In this document: positions 1 through 7,530 of the stretch, piece after piece | How the letters are laid out: each line of letters begins with the position of its first letter | How positions within the stretch are numbered: position 1 is the first letter of the stretch | Source: Acidobacteria bacterium 13_1_20CM_3_53_8 | GTDB taxonomy: Bacteria > Acidobacteriota > Blastocatellia > Pyrinomonadales > Pyrinomonadaceae | Reading direction: 5' to 3' | DNA: 64,000 nucleotides | Assembly (NCBI GenBank): GCA_001920415.1 | Contig: MNJR01000011.1 | Location: 62,001 to 126,000, forward strand | Notes under the pieces: model-generated | Databases searched by the model: none | What the model was told of the DNA's origin: nothing | Seen by the model: the letters and a program-made list of their open reading frames with translations, nothing else | Position numbers and translations under genes: made by a program

Positions 1-42
1 AAGAAATAGAGCTATGAAGATGAGCGTTCGTTTCATATTATA

Positions 43-181
43 GCGGTTCTCACTTGAATGCGACTCATGTCAGTGCCTGCGGTAGCGGGCGGGTATCGGT
101 GCGGCTACGACCCGCCCGCTACCGCAGGCGGTACTGACCTGCATGCCTTGATCAGAGTGGTCGCACCCAAGTGAGAACCGC
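43..181. repeat. TA-flanked MITE-like palindrome with GTCAG-type core
   Basis: Terminal inverted repeats start GCGGTTCTCACTTG (43-56) and end CAAGTGAGAACCGC (168-181), with TA immediately outside at 41-42 and 182-183. The arms stay related further in (TGCGAC motif). The centre (69-138) is a second palindrome with arms like GTCAGTGCCTGCGGTAGCGG and a 16-base loop. The TA flanks are what IS630/Tc1-mariner-type insertion leaves; that attribution is inference. Confidence 0.75.
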
Positions 182-231
182 TATAATTCCTAATGCGAAG
201 GAAAGTGGGAGGTAAAATGGCATTCAACCTT

Positions 232-738
232 CTTTGCGAGCTTAAGCTTTTAACCTTGCTTCTACAGCGAGAACCTATAACTCGTTAACCACTCTCGTAA
301 CCCCATCCTTAATCAACTCCACATTAAAATTAATCAGCAGACCCAACTTCTTCCCAGTTACCCGCAAGTATGTCAGCAATTGCTTTTTGTGCACAGGAGA
401 GATTGCATCAACCGACTTGATTTCTACGATGACCTTGCCATCAACAACCAGATCAGCGCGAAAGCCCATGTCCATATGGATGGTTTCATAAACTACTGGG
501 AAAGGCTGCTGCCTGGAGACTACTATTCCGTGCTTCTGAAGTTCATGGGCAAGAGTTTTTTCGTAAACGGATTCGAGAAGGCCGGGGCCGAAAGTGGTGT
601 GGATTTTGTAAGCGGCGTTGACGATCTCTTTGGATAGTTCGTTTTCGGTCATGGATGGAGTCTCCGATTCGAGTTGTGCGGTTAAGAGAATTGAGGGTTC
701 TCGCAAAGGCGCAAAGAGAAAAGCTTAAGCTCGCAAAG
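232..738. repeat. Large inverted repeat (CTTTGCG family) enclosing a gene
   Basis: The left arm (232-275) begins CTTTGCGAGCTTAAG and ends GAACC. The right arm (696-738) begins GGTTCTCGC and ends CTTAAGCTCGCAAAG. Elsewhere in the window the same arms form compact ~120-bp palindromes (14752, 31176, 53238). Here they are about 420 bp apart and the GxxExxY gene fills the space. Confidence 0.75.
275..652 (-). CDS. GxxExxY family protein (PD-(D/E)XK-like fold)
   Basis: A protein of 125 aa. The family signature GLLESVY is at about residues 24-30. A nuclease-like core follows, with D67 and an E-x-K pair (E77, K79) in VEIKS. The biochemical role of the family is unknown; a DNA-acting PD-(D/E)XK fold is the usual prediction. 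The ATG at 652 is chosen because GGAG lies 9 bases upstream, and because the longer frame (to 706) would read into the flanking repeat arm. The stop codon touches the end of the left repeat arm, so the gene occupies the loop of the inverted repeat exactly. Confidence 0.85.
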   Translation of the reverse strand: MTENELSKEIVNAAYKIHTTFGPGLLESVYEKTLAHELQKHGIVVSRQQPFPVVYETIHMDMGFRADLVVDGKVIVEIKSVDAISPVHKKQLLTYLRVTGKKLGLLINFNVELIKDGVTRVVNEL

Positions 739-768
739 AGGGTTGAGCGTTTATAGCACAATGAGGTG

Positions 769-2262
769 CTATTTGAGTAGATTTAATTGTTCGTTGAGGA
801 GTTCCCATGCGCGTGCAATATGCTTTTCAGTTGTGCGTATGTTGCCGATGGAGAGACGCAAGCTGAGTTTATCGCCGAGGCGCGTGTGTGAGAGATAGAC
901 TTCGCCCGTTGAGTTGACGCCGTGCATGATTGCTTCATTCAAAGCATCAAGACGCGCGGCGCGTGTCTCTTCAGTTTCATTCTCTATTTTTGGGCACGCG
1001 CGGAAGCATACGAGACTGAAGGGAACGGGCGCGACGAGTTCCCAATCGTTTGATTCTTCAACCCATGAGGCGAACAGCCGCGCCAGTCTGCAATGCTCGC
1101 GTATGCGCCCTGCTATGCCTTCGTGGCCGAAGTAGCGCAAGACCATCCAGAGTTTCAATGCGCGGAAGCGGCGACCGAGTTGAATGCCGTAGTCCGATAG
1201 GTTTCGCACGCTCTCGCCTTCGGGCGTGCGCAGGTATTCGGGCACAAGCGAGAAGGCGCGGCGTATGCTCTCCATATCACGGCAGTAGAGCACAGAGAGA
1301 TCGAACGGCGTGAAGAGCCACTTGTGCGGGTTGGTCGCAAGAGAATCTGCGCGCTCGCAGCCAGCGAAAAAGTTACGCATTTCAGGCAGAACTGCGGCTG
1401 AGCCAGCATAGGCCGCGTCAACGTGAAGCCAGAGACTATTTTTTGCGCAGATGTCTGCAATCGCAGGAACAGGATCAACGCTTGAGCTTGAAGTCGTGCC
1501 GATGGTTGCGACGACGCAGAAGGGAAGCACGCCGTTTTGTTTGTCTTCTTCAATCGCCTGTTCCAGAGCCTGTGCGTCCATGCGAAACTCCGCGTCGCTC
1601 GGAATCTTTCGCAGACTTCTTTGTCCCAATCCTAGAGTGATGACGCCTTTCTCTATTGACGAGTGGGCTTGATCGGAAGAGTAAACGCGTAGCAGAGGCA
1701 GGTCTGGTCGCCCGCTCATGCCGTCTTCGCGTATGCGTAAGTTCAGTCTCTCAGTCGCCGCAGCAATCGCGTGCATGCTCGAAACAGAAGCTGTGTCGTA
1801 AATCAATCCTCCGAAATCTTCCGGTAAATTCATCATCTGACGCAGCCAAGAGAGCGCTACCTCTTCCAACTCTGTCGCGGCGGGCGATGTGCGCCACAGC
1901 ATCGCTTTGACATCGAAAGCTGCGCTGAACATTTCACCAAAAATTCCGGGCGCGCTGGTGGAAGTTGCGAAGAGCGCGAAGAAGGCCGGATGATTCCAGT
2001 GCGTGAGCGCTGGCACTATCAATCGGTCAACGTCACCTAAAATCTCTTCCATAGCTTCGCCCTGCGCGGGCGGGCTTGCGGGAAGCTGTGAGCGCAACTC
2101 GCCCGGCTCGACTTGCGCGAGCACAGGGTAATCTTCAATGTGGTTCTGGTAGCGCGCTATCCAGTCAACTATAGCGTGGCCGAAGCGGCGAAAATCCTCT
2201 TCGCTCATATCGCCCAGAGGCGGCGCGAATCCTTCTACTTCATTCTCAGAAATTTTCGTCAT
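769..2262 (-). CDS. PLP-dependent group II amino-acid decarboxylase
   Basis: A cytosolic enzyme of 497 aa, in the aromatic-L-amino-acid/glutamate decarboxylase superfamily. The PLP lysine is K314 in NPHKWL. D282 in HVDAAYAG would bind the pyridine nitrogen, and H200 (QAHSS) would stack on the ring. The N-terminal helix (WNHPAFFALF) and full length fit aromatic amino-acid decarboxylases, but the substrate cannot be fixed from sequence. The start overlaps the stop of the upstream aldo/keto reductase by 4 bases, so the two are probably co-translated. Confidence 0.9.
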   Translation of the reverse strand: MTKISENEVEGFAPPLGDMSEEDFRRFGHAIVDWIARYQNHIEDYPVLAQVEPGELRSQLPASPPAQGEAMEEILGDVDRLIVPALTHWNHPAFFALFATSTSAPGIFGEMFSAAFDVKAMLWRTSPAATELEEVALSWLRQMMNLPEDFGGLIYDTASVSSMHAIAAATERLNLRIREDGMSGRPDLPLLRVYSSDQAHSSIEKGVITLGLGQRSLRKIPSDAEFRMDAQALEQAIEEDKQNGVLPFCVVATIGTTSSSSVDPVPAIADICAKNSLWLHVDAAYAGSAAVLPEMRNFFAGCERADSLATNPHKWLFTPFDLSVLYCRDMESIRRAFSLVPEYLRTPEGESVRNLSDYGIQLGRRFRALKLWMVLRYFGHEGIAGRIREHCRLARLFASWVEESNDWELVAPVPFSLVCFRACPKIENETEETRAARLDALNEAIMHGVNSTGEVYLSHTRLGDKLSLRLSIGNIRTTEKHIARAWELLNEQLNLLK

Positions 2263-3200
2263 GCGGCGAGTTCTTCCAACGGTGGAAATTTATGTTGCTT
2301 TCTGCCCGGCGGGCCGTCGAAGTGCTTCGAGGATTTATACAATTCAAGATGTCCGTCGGCTGCTTCCGGCGAGCAGCGTGTGCGTAGAGCCTGCATCTCC
2401 CCTGAAGTCATAGGCTCGAAATTTTGCGCTATGCGCAGGTTCTGGCGCAAGATTTTTAGGGAATCAATGCCGCTCACCGTCGCAGCGACCGGCAGACTCA
2501 TGGCATAGCGCAATGCTTCCGTCGCAGTGATGATGCGGCGCTTGATGGCTAAGCCTTCGCCGCCCATGCTCTTCATGCCCAAAGGCGCAATTCCGCGTCG
2601 CAGGACTTCGGGCAAGACCTGCTGCTCGAAGCTGCGGAAGGTCGCGTCGAAAGGGTTCAGGGGGAACTGGCAAGTGTCGAAAGGATAATCGTGCGCTAGC
2701 ATCTTCAAGTGAATCGCAGGGTCTTTGTGGCCTGTGAAGCCTACGAAGCGCACCTTACCTTCACGCCGCGCCTGTTCGAGAGCTTCAATCACGCCGCCTT
2801 TCATGAAATGCAGATCGGGATCGTTGTCATGCACGACTTCATGAACTTGCCAGAGGTCTAGATAATCCGTCTTTAATCTTCGCAGCGATTGTTCCAACTG
2901 ACGCATGGCCGTTTTGCGGTCACGTCCATGCGTGCAAACTTTCGTCATAAGAAAGACCTTGTGGCGTCTGCCTTCTAGAGCGCGTCCCATAATCTCTTCG
3001 CTTCGGCCATCGTGATACTCCCATGCGTTGTCCATGAAGGTTATGCCCCCTTCAATCGCCTCGTGAACAATTCGTATGGCTTCTCTTTCAGACTTCGCCA
3101 ATCCTATGTGATAACCGCCGAGCGTGAGCGCGGAAACTTCCACGCCCGTTCGCCCCAACGCGCGACGCGGAATCTCGCCTTGAGCTTTGCTCTTTGTCAT
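2259..3200 (-). CDS. Aldo/keto reductase
   Basis: An NAD(P)H-dependent oxidoreductase of 313 aa. The catalytic tetrad is visible: D57 and Y62 in the FMDNAWEYHDG block, K87 in LMTKV and H120 in WQVHE. A (beta/alpha)8 barrel is expected. The start at 3200 has AGGAGGGAG three bases upstream; a frame seven codons longer has no such site. It is the first gene of a two-gene operon with the amino-acid decarboxylase. An aldehyde arising downstream of an amine would be a plausible substrate, but this is only a guess from adjacency. Confidence 0.9.
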   Translation of the reverse strand: MTKSKAQGEIPRRALGRTGVEVSALTLGGYHIGLAKSEREAIRIVHEAIEGGITFMDNAWEYHDGRSEEIMGRALEGRRHKVFLMTKVCTHGRDRKTAMRQLEQSLRRLKTDYLDLWQVHEVVHDNDPDLHFMKGGVIEALEQARREGKVRFVGFTGHKDPAIHLKMLAHDYPFDTCQFPLNPFDATFRSFEQQVLPEVLRRGIAPLGMKSMGGEGLAIKRRIITATEALRYAMSLPVAATVSGIDSLKILRQNLRIAQNFEPMTSGEMQALRTRCSPEAADGHLELYKSSKHFDGPPGRKQHKFPPLEELAA

Positions 3201-3665
3201 GGTCTCCCTCCTGTACCTCAAACTCCTTACATCCGAGTTGCAGCAAGAGTTTGTCTTTGATTAAAAGATTTGGTGTAGAAGCGCGGGAAGTATACACAGA
3301 AGGGCTATTAAACCAGAATGGAAAGCAAAATCTTCGACCTGCTGGCGCACAAGAGGGCGAGAGATGGAAGTTTTGCGGCTACCTTCGCCGGGGCTGTGCT
3401 TGATTAGAATCACTAAAAGAATTGGCCGGTACTGGCCGGGTGCGACTGCCCACTGCACCGCCGGGGTTTGATTGACCGTCGGGTGATTACAATTAAAAAA
3501 GGTGGGTCGTGTGGGAAGCGTTTCGAGCCGTTTCCGTTTTTACGCGAGCCGTTCACGCAGAGAAATGGCGCTCTGAATGCCGCACGGTCTACACGAAACA
3601 TTCCTCATAACAGGGTCGTAAGCGTTGAGGCTCGTGCCGAGCGATTTCTTGAAGGGACTAAATCA

Positions 3666-5075
3666 ATGAAACGAATTATCATCGCACTCTCTATCCTGCT
3701 TGCCGCATACACCTTTTTTTACTTCTCACAAACCCACGCCTCTTCTGGATCACTTGATGCCATCGCTCAGCCTACTCTCGCAGCGCAGGAAGCCAGCTCG
3801 CGGCCTAATGATGACCTTCCAAGACTGCACACAGTCCTCAAAAAGGGATTGGACGAAAATAACTATCTGGCCCCACTCATGGAACTGCAAGAGCGTGAAG
3901 CACAGTATCTCTCGTCGGAGCAAATGAGGGGGAACTATCTAGATTATATGACGCTCCTGAACTCCTACGTTAGTAACTTCGAGGCGGCTTATTCTTACGA
4001 GGAGAAGTTTCTGTCTGATATAGAACCGAGGAGCAGAATTCGTGAGAGGAATGCGCGAGAGCTTTCCAGCTCGCCCGTTGATAATTACCGAACGCGCGAC
4101 GCATTTGAGGTCATCAACGCGGCGGCGGACACGCATCAGGTCATAATGATTAACGAGGAGCACCGAACGCCCGTTCACCGCGCCTTCACGCTACGCTTGC
4201 TTGCGACCCTTTACGCCAAGGGGTTTCGCTACTTCGCAGCCGAAACTCTTTATTCAGCAGACGCTGAGTTGAACAGGCGAGGCTACCCTACTCAGAAGAC
4301 AGGGTTCTACACTTCCGACCCGGTCTACGGCGACATGATTCGCACAGCCTTGCGTTTAGGCTTTAAGGTTATCCCGTATGAATACGAGGGAACCTGTACG
4401 CCGCAGCCGAATAATCCACAGTCTTGTGATGAGGAGCGCGAGCGCAGTCAGGCGCAGAATCTAGTAGACCGCATCCTGCGCAACGACCCGAAGGCGAAAG
4501 TTCTAGTACACGTTGGACGCGGCCATAACTCGAAGACTAAGTACGAGGGTGAGTTCGCATTCATGGCGTGGCACTTCCGAGAGATCAGCGGCATCAATCC
4601 GTTCTCCATAGATCAACTACAGTATAGCGAGCGCCGCAACCCGCTTGACGAAGACCCGTTATATCGCTACGTGACACGCAAGGGATTGATTCATGAGCCT
4701 ACAGTGTTCCAGTCCACGGAGGGACGCTTCTGGGTACGAAATCCGGGCTACGACTTACAGGTCTTTCATCCTCGGGCGCGTTACGAGATGGGGCGCGCGA
4801 CGTGGCTACAGATGGGCGGATTGCGTAGACCTTCTACTATAAATTTGAGAAGACTGAATCTCGCAGCGCGTCACCAACAGTTCAGCGGACGGGAGCCAGT
4901 TCTAGTGCAGGCGTTCTTCGCGGGTGAAAGCGCTGACGCAGTTCCCGTTGACCAGATAGTGTTATACCCTGCCAGAGAAGTGCCGGTCTTGATGCTCCCT
5001 AAAGGAGCGCTGCGGATAAGAGCAATCAATAGGCTGGGAAGGCTCATCGGTCAATACTCGTCGGCTGCCAGATAA
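3666..5075 (+). CDS. Secreted ChaN/TraB-EreA-like protein of unknown function
   Basis: A protein of 469 aa. Residues 1-25 form a signal peptide (MKRIIIALSILLAAYTFFYF then THASS), so it is exported. The central region has INEEH, then HRAFTLRLL, FRYFAAETLY, and later VHVGRGHNSK. These acidic/His clusters resemble the haem-binding ChaN lipoprotein and erythromycin-esterase-like folds. The ATG at 3666 is chosen because the signal peptide begins there and GAAGGGA lies upstream; the open frame before it encodes no recognisable domain. The last ~150 residues match nothing I know. Function not assigned. Confidence 0.65.
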   Translation: MKRIIIALSILLAAYTFFYFSQTHASSGSLDAIAQPTLAAQEASSRPNDDLPRLHTVLKKGLDENNYLAPLMELQEREAQYLSSEQMRGNYLDYMTLLNSYVSNFEAAYSYEEKFLSDIEPRSRIRERNARELSSSPVDNYRTRDAFEVINAAADTHQVIMINEEHRTPVHRAFTLRLLATLYAKGFRYFAAETLYSADAELNRRGYPTQKTGFYTSDPVYGDMIRTALRLGFKVIPYEYEGTCTPQPNNPQSCDEERERSQAQNLVDRILRNDPKAKVLVHVGRGHNSKTKYEGEFAFMAWHFREISGINPFSIDQLQYSERRNPLDEDPLYRYVTRKGLIHEPTVFQSTEGRFWVRNPGYDLQVFHPRARYEMGRATWLQMGGLRRPSTINLRRLNLAARHQQFSGREPVLVQAFFAGESADAVPVDQIVLYPAREVPVLMLPKGALRIRAINRLGRLIGQYSSAAR

Positions 5076-5110
5076 AGTGCGATGGCGAGGGAGCACGCCG
5101 TCTCAGCAAC

Positions 5111-5289
5111 ATATAATTAACGCGAGTTCAATATAAGCCATGAAGAGAAAGGAGCGAATGAATTATCCACGCGCATCACACGAAACCACACGAAATGATC
5201 TGTTCTATTCGTGTAGATTAGTGTGATTTAGTGGATAATTCTCTCCCTTTCATCTTTCTCTCTCTTACATCGAACTCACGTTATAATTA
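5111..5289. repeat. ACACGAA-family nested palindrome (uninterrupted copy)
   Basis: The outer arms are TTAACGCGAGTTC... and ...GAACTCACGTTA. The inner arms are AATTATCCAC...CACACGAAA and TTCGTGTAGATTAGTGTGAT then GGATAATT. The same element is present in opposite orientation at 20942-21263. At this copy the loop reads GTTCTATTCGTG with no insertion, which makes it the empty site for the MITE at 21038. Confidence 0.8.
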
Positions 5290-5504
5290 GACGATCAAAA
5301 AAGTTCTAAATGATATTGCAAGGGTGAGCCGCACAGAGCAACTCATCCAACTAGAGGGCTTGATGACACAATTTTCGCGCTCCTCTTTGTGGATTCGGAC
5401 AGGAGGCTGCACGGCTCGCACGGCGAGGCGCAATTTAATCTTTTCACCTTCCTCCTTCTCACTCCAGTCCTGCAATTCTTCTCCCTCATACTTTATTAAA
5501 TTTC
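5290..5504. other. Intergenic stretch, no convincing gene
   Basis: Short frames exist on both strands (for example a GTG-started 74-codon frame ending at 5287 on the minus strand). None has a recognisable domain or a good ribosome site. I see no structure beyond the tail of the palindrome. Confidence 0.5.
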
Positions 5505-5532
5505 TCGACACCTAGCGCCGTTTCTGTATAAT
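5505..5532 (+). promoter_or_regulatory. Sigma70-type promoter for the permease genes
   Basis: TCGACA (5505-5510), a 16-base spacer, then TATAAT (5527-5532). It is about 315 bases before the permease start, so it predicts a long 5' leader. Confidence 0.65.
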
Positions 5533-5848
5533 GCGCGTGCGTTATCCAGAAATTCCGGCTGCGGATTTGCTTCCGCGCTCAGACCGCAGTTATTATGCTG
5601 CGCAAAAGTTATTCAGGCGGCGCGCTGCCCCTCGTCGCGCCCTTGAGTTGCAGTCGGACGAGTTCTGGATTTAAGTTGCTAGCATTGGCGGCGTGTGCAT
5701 CTCCCCTGTCGTCAGCCCAAGAATTTAGTCTTTCGAGTTTCCCTCGCGTTTTTCGGTTCTACCCGTAAGTTCGGCGGGAAGTTTTAACTGAAAACCTGCC
5801 GCCGAAAAGAGTAGTCGTAAAAATCTACGCTATCTGGAGGGTTAAGGG
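5533..5848 (+). other. Long structured 5' leader upstream of amino-acid permease
   Basis: No open frame of note. Stem candidates are GCGGATTTGCTTCCGC (near 5554) and CGGCGG...CCGCCG enclosing GTTTTAACTGAAAAC (about 5772-5805), close to the ribosome site GGAGGG. It matches no riboswitch consensus I know. Confidence 0.4.
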
Positions 5849-7420
5849 ATGGCCGAAGCTATCTTGGAAGGTGACGAACGGACAGGATTCATACGCGGCT
5901 TGGGTCTGCTGGATTCTACGATGATTGTGGCCGGTTCCATGATTGGCTCCGGCATCTTCATAGTCTCGGCGGATATTTCAAGACAGGTAGGCTCTGCTGG
6001 CTGGCTGCTGCTCGTCTGGATTGTTACGGGATTGCTAACAGTCGCTGCGGCTCTCTCTTACGGCGAACTCGCCGCGATGATGCCGAAGGCTGGCGGGCAG
6101 TACGTTTATCTACGAGAATCATACACGCCGCTCTGGGGATTCCTTTACGGCTGGACTCTCTTTCTGGTGATTCAGACGGGAACGATTGCTGCGGTCGCCG
6201 TAGGATTTGCGCGCTTCCTTGGCGTCCTCGTTCCTTCAATCTCGCCTACAAGCTGGATAATAAGCCCCATCAACATCTCGCACGATTACGCGCTCAGTCT
6301 TTCGACGCAGCAACTCATAGGCATACTGCTAATCGTTTTTCTAACCATACTCAACACGCGCGGGCTGAAACTCGGCAAGATAATTCAGAACATCTTCACT
6401 TCGGCCAAGACGCTCTCGCTCGTCGCGCTGATACTTCTGGGGATTTTCGTAGGAAGCCGTCTTGGAGCAGGCGGCGCGAACTTTCATGATATGTGGACGC
6501 CGAAAGCCGTTGAGCCAATAGTCCCGGACTTCTCATTCGTCTCGCCCGTGTCGGCGGCGCTGGGTGCGTTCGGACTCTTCATAGCCTTCTGCGTCGCTCA
6601 GGTCGGCTCGCTCTTTTCCGCAGACGCATGGAACAACATCACGTTCACGGCTGGCGAAGTGAAGAACCCGCAGAAGAACATACCGCTCTCGTTGGCTGCC
6701 GGGACAGGGCTGGTCATCACGCTCTACGTGCTTGCGAACGTAGCATACTTGACGACGCTTTCGATGACGCAGATTCAGCACGCGCCAGACGATCGCGTGG
6801 CGACCGCAGCACTTCAAGTAATCTTGGGAAGCGCGGGCGCTGCCGTCATGGCCGTAGCAATCATCATCTCCACCTTTGGCTGCAACAACGGTCTTATACT
6901 GGCGGGCGCGCGTGTCTATTACGCTATGGCGCGCGATGGATTGTTCTTCAAGGCTACTGGGAAATTGAATGATAAGCATGTGCCTGCGATGGGACTCATC
7001 CTGCAATGCGTGTGGGCTGCTCTGCTGGTTCTGCCGCGCACGCGCAAGTACGGGACGAACGGGTTGCCGCTGACAGACGCTCACGGCGTCTTTCAATACG
7101 GCAACCTCTACAGCGACCTGCTTGATTACGTCGTCTTCTCCGTGCTGATTTTTTACGTGCTGACGATAATTGGCCTATTCATATTGCGCAGCAAGAAGCC
7201 CGATGCGCCACGTCCTTACAGAGCTTTTGGCTATCCTATAATCCCTGCGCTCTACATAATAGCTGCGACCGCTATCATGCTGGTGCTCTTGCTCTACAAG
7301 ACAAAGACTTCATGGCCCGGACTCGCCATAGTGCTGACGGGCATCCCGGTTTATTTCATCTGGCGCAAGTTTGGCGAACCTTTGGGCGAACCGCCACGCT
7401 CGCAGCCGGAGCGCAGCTAA
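5849..7420 (+). CDS. APC-superfamily amino-acid permease
   Basis: An integral membrane protein of 523 aa with about 12-14 helices. The helix I substrate loop GSMIGSGIF (about residues 31-39) and the helix II-III signature SYGELAAMMPKAGGQYVY are typical of LAT-like amino-acid transporters. The start has GGAGGG upstream. A second permease follows after a short palindrome, so the two may be transcribed together from the promoter at 5505. Substrate not predictable; an exchanger or an H+ symporter are both possible. Confidence 0.9.
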   Translation: MAEAILEGDERTGFIRGLGLLDSTMIVAGSMIGSGIFIVSADISRQVGSAGWLLLVWIVTGLLTVAAALSYGELAAMMPKAGGQYVYLRESYTPLWGFLYGWTLFLVIQTGTIAAVAVGFARFLGVLVPSISPTSWIISPINISHDYALSLSTQQLIGILLIVFLTILNTRGLKLGKIIQNIFTSAKTLSLVALILLGIFVGSRLGAGGANFHDMWTPKAVEPIVPDFSFVSPVSAALGAFGLFIAFCVAQVGSLFSADAWNNITFTAGEVKNPQKNIPLSLAAGTGLVITLYVLANVAYLTTLSMTQIQHAPDDRVATAALQVILGSAGAAVMAVAIIISTFGCNNGLILAGARVYYAMARDGLFFKATGKLNDKHVPAMGLILQCVWAALLVLPRTRKYGTNGLPLTDAHGVFQYGNLYSDLLDYVVFSVLIFYVLTIIGLFILRSKKPDAPRPYRAFGYPIIPALYIIAATAIMLVLLLYKTKTSWPGLAIVLTGIPVYFIWRKFGEPLGEPPRSQPERS

Positions 7421-7440
7421 TTTGAAAAGTGATAACAATA

Positions 7441-7515
7441 AGTCTGGAGTCTGGAGTCTGGAGTCAAAAGCAAAAAGCTTTTCTTCTTCTGACTCCAGAC
7501 TCCAGACTCCAGACT
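7441..7515. repeat. AGTCTGG heptad palindrome
   Basis: The left arm is three tandem AGTCTGG units. The right arm is the complement, ending in GACTCCAGACTCCAGACT. The loop is A/T-rich. The ribosome site of the next gene (AGGAGG) starts two bases after it. Confidence 0.9.
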
Positions 7516-7530
7516 TAGGAGGTTTCACGG

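Noticed and set aside
5287-5511. 74-codon minus-strand frame
   Set aside because: No recognisable motif; it starts at GTG inside the opposite-strand promoter, and the repeat lies just downstream. Too weak to call.
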